64,000 nucleotides of DNA. Source: Paenibacillus faecis (GTDB taxonomy: Bacteria > Bacillota > Bacilli > Paenibacillales > Paenibacillaceae). Under the pieces are notes generated by a model. It was not told the origin of the DNA, searched no databases, and saw only the letters and a program-made list of their open reading frames with translations. Location of the stretch: the NCBI RefSeq assembly GCF_008084145.1, contig NZ_VSDO01000006.1, positions 62,001 through 126,000 on the forward strand, given 5' to 3'. How positions within the stretch are numbered: position 1 is the first letter of the stretch; every line of letters starts with the position of its first letter. Both the position numbers and the translations under genes were made by a program. Below are positions 7,768 to 17,495 of the stretch, one piece after another.

Positions 7768-10440
7768 ATGACCATACCTTTGCTATCCACCAAATTGCAT
7801 ATCCCCCTGGCCCGGCCCAACACCGTGGTGCGTCCGCGTCTGACGGAGCGGTTAGATGCGGGCATGCATCGCAAGCTTAGCGTCGTTTCCGCATCGGCCG
7901 GTTATGGGAAAACGACGCTGATCAGCGAATGGGCTCGCCGCTGCGGCAGGCCGATCGCTTGGTTGTCATTGGATGAAGGGGATAACGATCCCGCTCGTTT
8001 TTTTGCCTATCTGAGCGCAGCCTTGAAATTCGCCGGGCCGAAATTTGAAGGTGCCGCTTTTGGCTTGCGGCAGTCTCCCATGCCTGTGCCTATCGAATCG
8101 TTAATGGCCTCCTTGCTTGAAGAAATAGGCTTCATCTCGGATCCCTTTAACCTCGTGTTCGATGATTACCACGTCATCCGGGACGGAACGATCGAAAAAA
8201 TGGTCGCTTATTTGATCGAATATATGCCGCCGCAGATGCACCTCGTGATTGCGACCCGTGAAGAGCCGCGCCTGCCATTAGCCAGATGGCGAGTCCGGGA
8301 CCAGCTTACCGAACTGCAAACCGCCGAACTGCGGTTTTCGCGGGAGGAAGCCGCCGAATTTATGCGCAACACAACGGGATCAATGCTTTCACCCGCGGAT
8401 CTCGGCGTGCTGGAATCCCGGACGGAAGGATGGGTTGCCGCGCTTCAACTGGCGTCTCTAACATTGAGGGGGCTTGAGGATCCCGCCGCTTTTATCCGCT
8501 CTTTTTCGGGCAACCATGCCTACATCGTCGACTATCTCCTTGAAGAAGTGTTTCAGCGGTTAAGCGGTGAGGTACAAACCTTCTTACTCCGTACTTCCAT
8601 CCTTGATCGACTGTCCGGTCCTTTGTGCGAATCCGTTCTCGGCAGCCGGGCTGATGGGGAAGGCGATGCCCTCACCGTTTCGGCACAAAATATGCTGGAA
8701 CGCCTTGAAGCGGCTAATCTGTTGATCGTACCGCTGGACAATGAACGGCGTTGGTACCGGTATCATCAGCTTTTTGCGGAACTGCTGCAAAAGCGGCTGC
8801 AGGACAGCGCCGCATCCAGCGAGCAGCATGGAAGGGACAATGTGGCCGAGCTGCATATCCGCGCAAGCCTATGGTATGAAATGCAGGGAATGGAGCTTCA
8901 GGCTTTTCAGCATGCCGTCGCCGCGGCTGATACGGGGCGTGCCGCCCGGCTTTTGGAGGGAGAGCGGATGCCGCTGCTGTTTCGCGGAGCGGTAGCCCCC
9001 GTTCTGAGTTGGCTTCATTCGCTGCCCGTCGAAGAAATGGATGCGAGACCTTCGCTTTGGGTGATGTATGCTTCCGCGCTGCTAATGACGGGGCAGATGA
9101 ACGAGGCGCGCCGGAAACTGGAGGCAGGCGAATCGGCTTTGCAAAATGCCGAAGCAGATGAACGATCCCGAGATCTGATCGGACACATCGCTTCCATTCG
9201 AGCCACGCTGGCCGTGAGCGCTCACGAAGCCGAAACGATCCTGGCGGAGTCGCTCCGCGCTCTGGAATGTCTGCATCCGGATAATATACCGGTGCGGGCG
9301 TCCGCCATCTGGACGCTCGGATATGCATACCAGCTCCAAGGGGACCGTCGCGCGGCGGGCAAGGCATATGCCGAGGCGTTTTCGCTAAGCCGGTCGATCG
9401 GACATCCGATGATTGCCATGATGGCTGCGTTGGGATTAGGTATGATCCAGGAGGGCGACAACCGGCTTCATGAAGCGGAGGAGACCTATTTCAACGTGTT
9501 GAAATGGGCGGGAGAACCTCAACCGCCGGCGGCTTGCGAAGCTCACTTGGGCTTGGCCCGCATAAGCTACGAATGGAATGACCTGGATCGCGCAGCGCAG
9601 CATGCCGCGCAGAGCATCCGGCTTGCCAGGCGGTTCGATCAATCGGACCGGGTTGTGGCGGGCCAAGTGGTTCTCGCGCAAATCAAGCTTGCTCAGGGGC
9701 AAGCGGCCGAAGCGGAATCCATCTTAGTGCAAGCGGAGCAAATCGCCCATTATCAAAACTTCGAAACCCAGCGGCCGGCCATAGCCGCCGTACAGGTTCT
9801 GGCGCTGCTGCGCCGGGGAAATCGGGTCCAGGCCGCTCATCTGGCGCGGAAGCAGAATGAGAGGTACAGCCTGATCCGCGTGCTCCTTTCGCAGGGGGAG
9901 GCAGACGCCGCATTGAAGGAACTGGAACCGCTGGAACGGGAGGCCGAGGAAATGGGCTGGGAGGACCGACAGTTGAAGATTAAAATCCTGAAGGCGGCTG
10001 CGTTGGAAGCCTGCGGCGACCGTCCCAAAGCGGTGGAGCAACTCACGGCCGCTTTAACGCTGGCCAGGCCTGGGGGACATCAGCGTAGTTTTATCGATGA
10101 GGGCCTTCCGGTGTACCGTCTGCTGTGCGTTGCGGCGGGGAATTCCGCCGAATTGGCCGGATTGAGAGCGGCTTTTGAAGGCGAGGTGCTGCCCGTCTAC
10201 AAACCTATCAACACGGCGTATGCGAAGAAGGCCACCGCGCCTTTGATCGAGCCGCTGAGCGAGCGGGAACTGGAGGTGCTGCGGCTGATCGCCCAAGGCC
10301 TTTCAAATCAGGAAATCAGCGAGCGGCTTTTTATCGCGCTGTCTACTGTGAAAGGGCATAACCGGGTTATTTTTGACAAACTGCAGGTAAAACGGCGGAC
10401 AGAAGCGGTCGCGCTCGCTCGAGAGCGGGGACTTCTGTAA
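7768..10440 (+). CDS. LuxR-family transcriptional regulator, large ATP-binding (MalT/LAL) type
   Basis: 890-aa STAND-type regulator. The N-terminal P-loop SASAGYGKTTLISEW (about residues 36-50) begins an NTPase domain with the Walker B like LVFDDYHVI near residue 130. A long helical repeat region (TPR-like, about 350-780) follows. The C terminus carries a LuxR helix-turn-helix: PLSERELEVLRLIAQGLSNQEISERLFIALSTVKGHNRVIFDKLQVKRRTEAV. MalT-type proteins bind ATP and an effector, oligomerise and activate transcription. The effector and targets are not evident; the adjacent oxidoreductase gene is one candidate target. Confidence 0.9.
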   Translation: MTIPLLSTKLHIPLARPNTVVRPRLTERLDAGMHRKLSVVSASAGYGKTTLISEWARRCGRPIAWLSLDEGDNDPARFFAYLSAALKFAGPKFEGAAFGLRQSPMPVPIESLMASLLEEIGFISDPFNLVFDDYHVIRDGTIEKMVAYLIEYMPPQMHLVIATREEPRLPLARWRVRDQLTELQTAELRFSREEAAEFMRNTTGSMLSPADLGVLESRTEGWVAALQLASLTLRGLEDPAAFIRSFSGNHAYIVDYLLEEVFQRLSGEVQTFLLRTSILDRLSGPLCESVLGSRADGEGDALTVSAQNMLERLEAANLLIVPLDNERRWYRYHQLFAELLQKRLQDSAASSEQHGRDNVAELHIRASLWYEMQGMELQAFQHAVAAADTGRAARLLEGERMPLLFRGAVAPVLSWLHSLPVEEMDARPSLWVMYASALLMTGQMNEARRKLEAGESALQNAEADERSRDLIGHIASIRATLAVSAHEAETILAESLRALECLHPDNIPVRASAIWTLGYAYQLQGDRRAAGKAYAEAFSLSRSIGHPMIAMMAALGLGMIQEGDNRLHEAEETYFNVLKWAGEPQPPAACEAHLGLARISYEWNDLDRAAQHAAQSIRLARRFDQSDRVVAGQVVLAQIKLAQGQAAEAESILVQAEQIAHYQNFETQRPAIAAVQVLALLRRGNRVQAAHLARKQNERYSLIRVLLSQGEADAALKELEPLEREAEEMGWEDRQLKIKILKAAALEACGDRPKAVEQLTAALTLARPGGHQRSFIDEGLPVYRLLCVAAGNSAELAGLRAAFEGEVLPVYKPINTAYAKKATAPLIEPLSERELEVLRLIAQGLSNQEISERLFIALSTVKGHNRVIFDKLQVKRRTEAVALARERGLL

Positions 10441-10457
10441 TATTGACTTTTAAAACC

Positions 10458-10500
10458 ATACTTTAGTATCTATAATCCCGTCCCGCAAAAGTATATACTT
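10458..10500. promoter_or_regulatory. Two short palindromes in front of the oxidoreductase gene (possible operators)
   Basis: ATACTTTAGTAT (10458-10469, arms ATACT/AGTAT) overlaps the start of a TATAAT at 10471-10476, and the perfect 12-bp palindrome AAGTATATACTT lies at 10489-10500. The TACT...AGTA pattern recalls sites of redox-sensing HxlR/MarR-type repressors, which often control such oxidoreductases. No -35 with normal spacing is clear (TTGACT at 10443 is 22 bases away). Confidence 0.4.
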
Positions 10501-10528
10501 CTTGAAAAAGTGCGATGGGGGAAAATCG

Positions 10529-11455
10529 ATGAAAGCGATGGTTTGCACCAATTACGGATTGCCCGATGTACTTCAGTTGGCGGAGGTTCCGAAACCCGCT
10601 CCCAAAGATGGTGAAGTGTTGGTCAAAATACACGCGGCAACGGTGGCGTCCGGGGATTTAAGGGTTCGCAGCTTTACTAGTCCTTGGCTGTTCTGGATTC
10701 CGATGCGGTTATTTTTGGGTCTGAGAAGACCTAGAAAAGCGATACTTGGCGTCGAACTGGCCGGGGAAATCGAGCAGGTCGGAAAAGGGGTCACGCGATT
10801 TAAGCAAGGCGATCGGGTTTTCGCACTAACCGGGATGAGGTTCGGGGCTTATGCGGAATACACTTGTGTGCCCGAAGGCGGCGTAATCGCTCCGAAACCG
10901 GCCAATGCCACGTATGAGGAAGCGGCAGCCGTTCCGATGGGAGGAACCAACGCCTTGTATTTTTTAAGGAAAGGTCAGATCCGGAGCGGACAAAACGTCC
11001 TCATTTACGGGGCATCCGGTGCGGTGGGAACGATGGCGGTTCAATTGGCAAAATATTTTGGCGCGGATGTGACCGGTGTGTGCAGCACGGCTAACTTGGA
11101 ATTGGTGAGATCATTGGGTGCCGACAGAACTCTGGATTATACGAAAGAGGATTTTACGAAGCGCGGGGAGCGTTATGATCTCATTTTCGACGCTGTCGGG
11201 AAACTGAAAAAAAACCTCTCAATCCAGGCTCTGAAGCCAACCGGCAAGTATGTGACAGTAGAGGGACAAGGGATGTCCCAGGTCAAGCCGGACGATTTGG
11301 AGTTGATACGAGAACTCATGGAATCGGGAAAAATAAAAGCGGTGATCGACAGGCGGTACGCGTTGGAACAAATCCCCGAGGCACACAGATATGCCGAAAC
11401 CGGACGCAAAAAAGGAGCCGTTATTATTCAAATTGGTCGAGCCGATGAAAAGTAA
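10529..11455 (+). CDS. NAD(P)-dependent zinc-less alcohol dehydrogenase / quinone oxidoreductase (MDR family)
   Basis: 308-aa medium-chain reductase. The N-terminal GroES-like domain holds VKIHAATVASGDLRVRS, where the Cys zinc ligand of true alcohol dehydrogenases is absent. The Rossmann domain begins LIYGASGAVGTMAVQLAKYFGADVTGVCS. ATG 10529 has GGGGGA 8 bases upstream; the in-frame TTG at 10502 is less likely. A likely NADPH-dependent quinone or enone reductase. It ends at a bidirectional terminator. Confidence 0.88.
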   Translation: MKAMVCTNYGLPDVLQLAEVPKPAPKDGEVLVKIHAATVASGDLRVRSFTSPWLFWIPMRLFLGLRRPRKAILGVELAGEIEQVGKGVTRFKQGDRVFALTGMRFGAYAEYTCVPEGGVIAPKPANATYEEAAAVPMGGTNALYFLRKGQIRSGQNVLIYGASGAVGTMAVQLAKYFGADVTGVCSTANLELVRSLGADRTLDYTKEDFTKRGERYDLIFDAVGKLKKNLSIQALKPTGKYVTVEGQGMSQVKPDDLELIRELMESGKIKAVIDRRYALEQIPEAHRYAETGRKKGAVIIQIGRADEK

Positions 11456-11463
11456 CGATACTC

Positions 11464-11499
11464 AAAAAGCACCGATTGCCGGAGCAGCCGGTGCTTTTT
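11464..11499. terminator. Bidirectional intrinsic terminator
   Basis: Perfect AAAAAGCACCG / CGGTGCTTTTT (11464-11474, 11489-11499) with a 14-base loop. It serves the plus-strand oxidoreductase and the minus-strand SDR, which converge here. Confidence 0.9.
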
Positions 11500-11526
11500 G
11501 AAGTTTGAAGTTTGCTGCGATTGCGA

Positions 11527-12270
11527 TTATTGAGCCGTATAGCCGCCGTCCACAAACAAAGAGGTGCCGGTGACAAAGTCGTTTTCGCACAGAAAGACGA
11601 TCGCGTGTGCGACTTCTTCCGGCACCCCAAGCCGCCCGATCGGGTGCCGCGCGACAAGCCCGTCATAAAAATCCCCAAGCGCTTTCTTGTTGACCATCCC
11701 CGTTTCGATGTAGCCGGGACAGACGGCATTAACGCGGATGTTTTGTTTTGCGTATTCGAGGGCAAGGCTTCGGGTCATCGTGACCACCGCCCCTTTGGAG
11801 GCATTATAGGCGAACGCGCCCGCTTCACCGACATGGCCTAAGATCGAAGCGGTATTCACGATCGAGCCACCGCCGGACTTCAGCATCTCACGGATCGCGT
11901 ACTTGGATCCGAAAAAGACGCCATCCTGATTCACCGATATCACCTTCCGGTAATCTTCATACCTCAATTCATGCGTAGCGGCCAACACGCCCACCCCCGC
12001 GTTATTGACCATGATATCCACTTTTCCGTATTTGCCGACGGTTTCCGACACGAGTGTTTCCACGGATTTTTCGTCAGCCGCGTTTACTTTCAGAAACAGG
12101 ACATCCGCACCTTTGTCCTTTAACTTTTGCTCTACCGCTTTTCCGCCGGCTTCGTTAAAGTCGGCGATGACCACCTTCGCTCCTTTATCCACGAAGGCTT
12201 CCACCGTGGCCAGACCGATCCCGCTGGCGCCGCCGGTCACGACGGCGATTTTTTGCTGTAAGCTAGTCAT
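11527..12270 (-). CDS. Short-chain dehydrogenase/reductase (classical SDR)
   Basis: 247-aa classical SDR. Cofactor loop TGGASGIG at residues 12-19, D37 after the second strand (IADFNE, suggesting NAD preference), NNAG at 89-92, catalytic S142, Y155 and K159 (YNASK), and the PGYIET motif. ATG 12270 has AAGGGG upstream on the minus strand. The substrate is undefined; the family includes sugar, steroid and acyl dehydrogenases. It lies 61 bases downstream of the YesN-like gene and may or may not belong to that unit. Confidence 0.92.
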   Translation of the reverse strand: MTSLQQKIAVVTGGASGIGLATVEAFVDKGAKVVIADFNEAGGKAVEQKLKDKGADVLFLKVNAADEKSVETLVSETVGKYGKVDIMVNNAGVGVLAATHELRYEDYRKVISVNQDGVFFGSKYAIREMLKSGGGSIVNTASILGHVGEAGAFAYNASKGAVVTMTRSLALEYAKQNIRVNAVCPGYIETGMVNKKALGDFYDGLVARHPIGRLGVPEEVAHAIVFLCENDFVTGTSLFVDGGYTAQ

Positions 12271-12331
12271 GGCATATCCCCTTGTTTTGAATTGGTTATT
12301 CCCGCCTTATTATTCCAAGCGGCTTTGCAGG

Positions 12332-13921
12332 CTATGTACGGACACTGCGCCGATATTCGCCCGGCGTTAAGCCCGTCATTTTCTTAAACACCGTACAGAA
12401 ATGAGGATAGTTCGTAAACCCTACTTTCTCGGCGATCTCATAGTTTTTGAATTCCGGCCGCAGCAGGTAATCTCGAGCCTTCTGAATGCGCAGCATCGTG
12501 AGAAAGTCGAGGAAGTTATCTCCGGTTTGCAGCTTGAAAAGATGGCTCAGATAGCTCGGATTCATATGGATATGTTCGGCCACCTTTTGCAGAGTCAAAT
12601 TTTCGCCGAGATGGTTATGAATGAAGGAAAGCGCCTTTTGAATGTCCGGATGCTTGTTGGCCTGACGGCCGGCGATCGGTTTCGGCAGTTTGCAGAGCAC
12701 GGCTTCAAGCTGGGCGTTCCAATGCTCCAGCGTGTCGCTGTATTCCAGCTGCATCCATTCTTGGCGGGTAAGGGGGAGAGCCAGCCGCTCCAACAGCTCG
12801 ATAATATTCGCTTTCAACTTGGAAGGACGCGGACGCTTCTCCCGCACAAAGGCTTGAAGCGATTGGAGTCCTTGAATGCGTCCCTCGACCTCCTCCATGG
12901 ACCATTGGAACAATAGTCTTTCCGTCAAGATCTCCCAATCGTAGTCGCTATCATGCCGCCATACCACACGTTGATAGTCGTGGTGGAAATGAAGCGTTCC
13001 GCGGTTGTCATAGAATTGGATTTCCAAGGTTTGGAGCGCCTGCGAGATTCCTTGCTTGAGCAGGGAAAGTTCGGGAAAAACCGGGCTAATCCCGCATAGC
13101 AGCGTGGTGTTCAAAAATTTACGAAACCACTGGTTAAGCGCATGGTAGAGTCCGTGGATTTGCGTTTCAGCTTCGGCTTTGCTCGCAGTGGCCGGCCTTT
13201 GCACAAGAATAAACGCCTCTCCGTTGATGTGGGGGAGGACATCGCCCACGACCTGCTCACTGACGATTTCATAGATCGCCTGGTTCATCGTAAAGCAGAT
13301 CAGCGAATGATCGCTTTCCGGGTACTGGGCAAAGAGGGACGACCGCTGCGCCAGGCGCACGCACAGCACGAAAAACGGGGCCCGGCCCAACCTGCCGTTG
13401 TCACCGCGAATCAAGTTCTCCGCTTCCGCCGAATAGTTGAACACACCGCGGCGGATTTGCTCCAGCATATGCCGGCGAATCTCCCAAATATGCTCCTTTT
13501 GCAGGCGGTCGCCAAGCAGGGCCCGCCGCTTCACTTCCTTCTGCTGGATCACCGCGTCCTTACAGCGTAGAAGTGTTTTTTCGATTTCTTCGATATTCAT
13601 CGGCGTTTTCAGCAAATAGTCAAGCGCGCCGGCCGACAAAGCCTGACGGGCATACTGAAAATCCTTGTGGGCGGTCAAAATCGCAAAGCGAATATCCGGG
13701 AAATCCCTGGACAGTTCGGCCATCAATGCGAAGCCGTCCATGACCGGCATGGTAATGTCGGTTACGACCAGATCCGGTTGATACACGGCGCACCGCTCCA
13801 AAGCTTGCTTGCCGTTCACCGCGGTGGCGACGATCTCCATGCCTAGCGCACCCCAGCGGATATCGTTGCAAAGAGCGTCCAGCACCATATATTCATCATC
13901 AACGAGCAGTACTCGCAGCAT
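12332..13921 (-). CDS. AraC-family response regulator (YesN type)
   Basis: 529-aa DNA-binding response regulator. The receiver domain has phosphoacceptor D55 in VVTDITMPVMDG, D9/D10 in VLLVDDE and the lysine in LLKTP. The middle region is the linker typical of the YesN group. Two AraC helix-turn-helix motifs sit at the C terminus (NLTLQKVAEHIHMNPSYLSHLFKLQTGDNFLDFL; NYEIAEKVGFTNYPHFCTVFKKMTGLTPGEYRR). Its start overlaps the end of the kinase gene by 23 bases and has AAGGAG. By position it should control the divergent ABC transporter/enzyme operon. Confidence 0.94.
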   Translation of the reverse strand: MLRVLLVDDEYMVLDALCNDIRWGALGMEIVATAVNGKQALERCAVYQPDLVVTDITMPVMDGFALMAELSRDFPDIRFAILTAHKDFQYARQALSAGALDYLLKTPMNIEEIEKTLLRCKDAVIQQKEVKRRALLGDRLQKEHIWEIRRHMLEQIRRGVFNYSAEAENLIRGDNGRLGRAPFFVLCVRLAQRSSLFAQYPESDHSLICFTMNQAIYEIVSEQVVGDVLPHINGEAFILVQRPATASKAEAETQIHGLYHALNQWFRKFLNTTLLCGISPVFPELSLLKQGISQALQTLEIQFYDNRGTLHFHHDYQRVVWRHDSDYDWEILTERLLFQWSMEEVEGRIQGLQSLQAFVREKRPRPSKLKANIIELLERLALPLTRQEWMQLEYSDTLEHWNAQLEAVLCKLPKPIAGRQANKHPDIQKALSFIHNHLGENLTLQKVAEHIHMNPSYLSHLFKLQTGDNFLDFLTMLRIQKARDYLLRPEFKNYEIAEKVGFTNYPHFCTVFKKMTGLTPGEYRRSVRT

Positions 13922-15686
13922 GTTCGTCTCCTTCCTTCGGCAGATTCATCTCTGGAATACGAACGGCCGGAAGCCGGATCGTTACGGTCGTTCCTTCGCC
14001 TTGGGCACTATGAACGGAGAGGCCGTAATCCGGACCGTAATGGAGCTGCAGCCGTTCGTGAATATTTCTGATCCCCAAGTGATCATAGGCTTTGCGGCTC
14101 TCTAAAGCACCCGACGAGAGCAGTGAGCCGAGCCTCGCTTCGGGGATGCCGACGCCGTCGTCGGATACCTCAAGCACAACGAAGGCCTCATGTTCTACGC
14201 GTCCGGTCAACACGATCGTACCGCACCGGTCATCCGCCAGAATGCCATGAAAAATCGCATTCTCAACAAGCGGCTGAAGTGTCAGCTTAGGTATCGTAAA
14301 GGCGCAGACGCTATCTTCCAACTCAACTTCCAATGAAAATCGGCCGGGATAGCGCATGGACAATAAGTATGCGTAATGCTCCACGCCTTGGATCTCCTGG
14401 CGGATCGGCACGATTTCGTCGATTTTGTCCAAGTGGAAATGCAGCATTTCCACCAGGCTGGTTATCATGCGGTCCACGTCGTTGGTGTCTCCTCGCCGTA
14501 CGAGATAACTGATCGAGTTCAGGGTGTTGTACAGAAAATGCGGTTGAATTTGCGCTTGCAGCACCTTCAGTTCGTATTGTTTTTTGCTCGTTTCACTCTG
14601 AAGCAGTTCGTCCATCAGACCTTTTATTTTCTGCACCATCAGGTTGAAGCTATGGACAAGGATACCGATTTCTCCGCGGAACGGCAGGGTAATGCGTGTC
14701 TGGAAGTCCCCCCGGCTGACCTTTTTCATTTGGCGGATCAGCATATAAATCGGGCGGGAGACGTAGCGGGACAAGTAATAGGAAATGATGAGAGAGAGCA
14801 TAACGCCGATCAATCCGACCAAGATGGAATAAAAGCGAATTTTCTCGATGCTGCTGTAGAGCTCCTCTTCGGGCAAAACGGCCATAATCTGCCAACCCCA
14901 GTTATTGTTCCGGGCCCGCGAGATAAACCAGCTGTTCCCGCGCTCATCCCGGTAGTTCCATTCCCGGCGGTTCGTGTCCGCCAGGCGTACAAACGAAATG
15001 TCCTTGACAAGATATTCGTCTTGAAAGGCGTTATAACCCACTAGCGAGTGATAAATGGAAATCGGCCGAAAGTCGCGGCTGACGACCAGCAAATCTTCCG
15101 TTTGCGAGAAGTTCCAGCGGCCGTAGCTGGATAAAATGTTCTGGAGGTCCAGGTCTACGGCCAGTACGCTGACGTACCGTCCATCCTTATCGTAGATGTT
15201 GACGCCTGCGGTGACGGTGTGGTCCGAAACGTCGGATACATAAGGCTCCGACCAATAGATCTGATCGCTCATCACCACGGCTTTGTAGATATCCGCGGCC
15301 ATGCGGTGCCCTTTAATGTCCCATAAATAGTCCGACGTGCCGATGATCTTCAAATCGGGACGGATGATATACATATTTTTCAGATCCTGATTCCAGTACA
15401 TGCGATAGCTCTCCATCAGCTTGATCGCTTCTTCTTCCGTAGCGGACAACAGTCGCTCGTCCCTGGATAATGCCAGCAGATTGCCCTGAAGCGTTTTCAT
15501 AAACAGGTTCAAATGAACCTCCGTCCGCTCCAGCAAATTTGCGACATAACGGGTCTGCTGGGTTTTGAACGTATCCATCATAAAATTTTGCGTTAGATAC
15601 CAGATCAGGACAATCAATCCGGCCATTCCGCAAAAACTGATCCAAAAAATCTTAATGCCGATCCCCATAACTTTAACGTTAGCCAT
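13899..15686 (-). CDS. Sensor histidine kinase (YesM type)
   Basis: 595-aa membrane kinase. TM1 about 11-33, an extracytoplasmic dCache-like sensor 35-285 (WYGIKYGRYVSVLAVDLDL-type strands), TM2 about 286-305, a HAMP region 306-360, then the LytS/YesM-type histidine box QAQIQPHFLYNTLNSI (His about 383) and a HATPase_c domain with ENAIFHG and GVGIPEARLG. ATG 15686 is 8 bases after AAGGAG; a TTG one codon earlier is also possible. It probably senses an extracellular sugar, perhaps through the neighbouring lipoprotein, and phosphorylates the YesN-like partner. Confidence 0.94.
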   Translation of the reverse strand: MANVKVMGIGIKIFWISFCGMAGLIVLIWYLTQNFMMDTFKTQQTRYVANLLERTEVHLNLFMKTLQGNLLALSRDERLLSATEEEAIKLMESYRMYWNQDLKNMYIIRPDLKIIGTSDYLWDIKGHRMAADIYKAVVMSDQIYWSEPYVSDVSDHTVTAGVNIYDKDGRYVSVLAVDLDLQNILSSYGRWNFSQTEDLLVVSRDFRPISIYHSLVGYNAFQDEYLVKDISFVRLADTNRREWNYRDERGNSWFISRARNNNWGWQIMAVLPEEELYSSIEKIRFYSILVGLIGVMLSLIISYYLSRYVSRPIYMLIRQMKKVSRGDFQTRITLPFRGEIGILVHSFNLMVQKIKGLMDELLQSETSKKQYELKVLQAQIQPHFLYNTLNSISYLVRRGDTNDVDRMITSLVEMLHFHLDKIDEIVPIRQEIQGVEHYAYLLSMRYPGRFSLEVELEDSVCAFTIPKLTLQPLVENAIFHGILADDRCGTIVLTGRVEHEAFVVLEVSDDGVGIPEARLGSLLSSGALESRKAYDHLGIRNIHERLQLHYGPDYGLSVHSAQGEGTTVTIRLPAVRIPEMNLPKEGDEHAASTAR

Positions 15687-15852
15687 CAACCATGCTCCTT
15701 AAGCAGGAAGTTGTTTAATTGTAACGCGAGTCTGTACGGCGAACCTTCGAAATCTTTGGATAAACGTTCGTATCCTTTGGAAATTTAGCATCCACATTGC
15801 ACCACTATTATAACAAAATAGAAACAAGAGATTGACGAGAGGAGTGGGTGAA

Positions 15853-17394
15853 TTGGCCATTCATTTAAAGCGCCTGTTTTTGTTGGCGTTGCTGCTGGCG
15901 AGCGCGGGACTGCTCGCGTCTTGTTCGGATTCCGCGAGGGAGGAACCGCTGGTTGTTTTGGAGGTGGACCGATGGTATCCGTATAACGTGGAGTTTCCCG
16001 ATCCGCAGGAAGATTTCATTCTGCAGACGATCCGCAAGCGGTTGAATATCGATTTAAGATTCAACTTCTCGACCGGAAGATCGCAGGATTGGAGGACAAA
16101 GCTGGCATCTCGCGTGGCTTCGGGCGATCTGCCGGATATGATCTATTTTTTCAACATGATGGATTACCGGACCGCCCGCACGCAGGGGTATCTCATTCCG
16201 CTAAATGAAGCCTTGAAGTCGGGAGATCTGCCGGAACATCTGGATTATATCACTTCCGATATGCTTCGTACCATTTCGGATGACAGAGGGGAGTATTACG
16301 GGATTCCCAATCGGACCGGACCTGCCGTGGAGGGCTTATTCATCCGTAGAGATTGGTTGAACGCCCTTTCGCTTGATGCGCCGCGAACCGTTCAGGAGTT
16401 TGCCGAGGTCGCCGAGGCATTCGCAAAGGAGGATCCGGACGGAAACGGGAAAGACGACACCTATGGTTTTACCGCTGGGGGCTGTATGAGCTGCCAGGAT
16501 TTTTGGGAACTCCTCTCGGCCTTTACCGGCAATACGTCTCCGGATGAATATTTGCTGGACGGACAGCTGAAAGGGGGCTGGACCAGTTCCGAATACCGGG
16601 AATACCTGCTCTTTATGAACGGACTGATGCAGAGTGGCGCCCTGGATCCGGACCTGGCGACCAACGACTCCAATACCAAACGGGAAAAGATCGTGCAGGG
16701 GCAGGTCGGTATTTTTCACTACACCGGTTACCCGTCCGAGCTGATTCAGGAAATGAAGGCGTATAATCCGCAGGCGGATATCGCCTATTTACCGCCATTG
16801 GTAGGACCGGCCGGAACCGGTTCGCATTGGCCGACGATCCACGTTCCCACGACCGTAGGTATCACGGAAAAAGCGGGGAAGTCCCCGGAAAAAGTCCGAA
16901 AGATTATCGAGCTTATGAACTGGTATTACAGTGACGAAGGGCGGGAACTGATTCTTTACGGTAAAAAAGGCGTCAATCACGTTCGGCAGGAAGGCCGGAA
17001 ACGGCTGCTCGAAGGAAAACAGAATGAGTATCTGGAGGTATATAGTCTGATCGGCGAGCGCAGCCTGTTTCTGGACGATGAAGAGGTAATGCGAGCCATG
17101 TTCCCGGATGAGCGGCAGTTCGAGGTTGTTCGCAGCATGATACAAAACGGCGGCAAGCGGGGATCGGTATACTCGATGGGATATGCGATGGAGCGTGCCG
17201 AATTGATCGACGATCTTAAGCTATTCCGCGAGCAAATGGCGGCCCGATTCATTTACGGGAATGCCCCGCTGGACGACAAGGGCTGGAGCGATTATGCGGA
17301 TAAGCATGATCACGCTTATAACGGCTACACGGTACGTAAGGCGATGCTGAGCGATTTGCGGAAAGGCGGGTATTTATCGACCCACAAAGAATAG
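15853..17394 (+). CDS. Sugar ABC transporter substrate-binding lipoprotein (family 1), copy 1
   Basis: 513-aa extracellular solute-binding protein with a lipoprotein signal peptide (LKRLFLLALLLASAGLLASC, lipobox LLASC). It is of the long LplA/YtcQ class. The Ca-binding-like loop EDPDGNGKDDTYGFT (about residue 196) is typical of this class. TTG 15853 is 8 bases after GAGAGGAG and gives a normal signal peptide; the TTG at 15832 would put the ribosome site inside the gene. It is divergent from the kinase and separated from the second binding protein by a cre-like site, so it may serve signalling as well as uptake. Confidence 0.9.
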   Translation: MAIHLKRLFLLALLLASAGLLASCSDSAREEPLVVLEVDRWYPYNVEFPDPQEDFILQTIRKRLNIDLRFNFSTGRSQDWRTKLASRVASGDLPDMIYFFNMMDYRTARTQGYLIPLNEALKSGDLPEHLDYITSDMLRTISDDRGEYYGIPNRTGPAVEGLFIRRDWLNALSLDAPRTVQEFAEVAEAFAKEDPDGNGKDDTYGFTAGGCMSCQDFWELLSAFTGNTSPDEYLLDGQLKGGWTSSEYREYLLFMNGLMQSGALDPDLATNDSNTKREKIVQGQVGIFHYTGYPSELIQEMKAYNPQADIAYLPPLVGPAGTGSHWPTIHVPTTVGITEKAGKSPEKVRKIIELMNWYYSDEGRELILYGKKGVNHVRQEGRKRLLEGKQNEYLEVYSLIGERSLFLDDEEVMRAMFPDERQFEVVRSMIQNGGKRGSVYSMGYAMERAELIDDLKLFREQMAARFIYGNAPLDDKGWSDYADKHDHAYNGYTVRKAMLSDLRKGGYLSTHKE

Positions 17395-17407
17395 AAAGCG
17401 TTTCCCA
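17392..17407 (+). promoter_or_regulatory. Candidate CcpA cre site
   Basis: TAGAAAGCGTTTCCCA, close to the palindromic cre core GAAAGCGTTTC. It overlaps the stop of the first binding-protein gene and lies about 100 bases before the second one, where carbon catabolite repression of sugar uptake would act. A TATAAT stands at 17442-17447, but no good -35 is seen. Confidence 0.55.
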
Positions 17408-17495
17408 AAGGATTTGAAATCAAGTTCCTTCCCTTTTTTTCTATAATGACTCGTGAACAAATGCATTCAACCACAAAGGGAAGGGGCAAGAAGAA

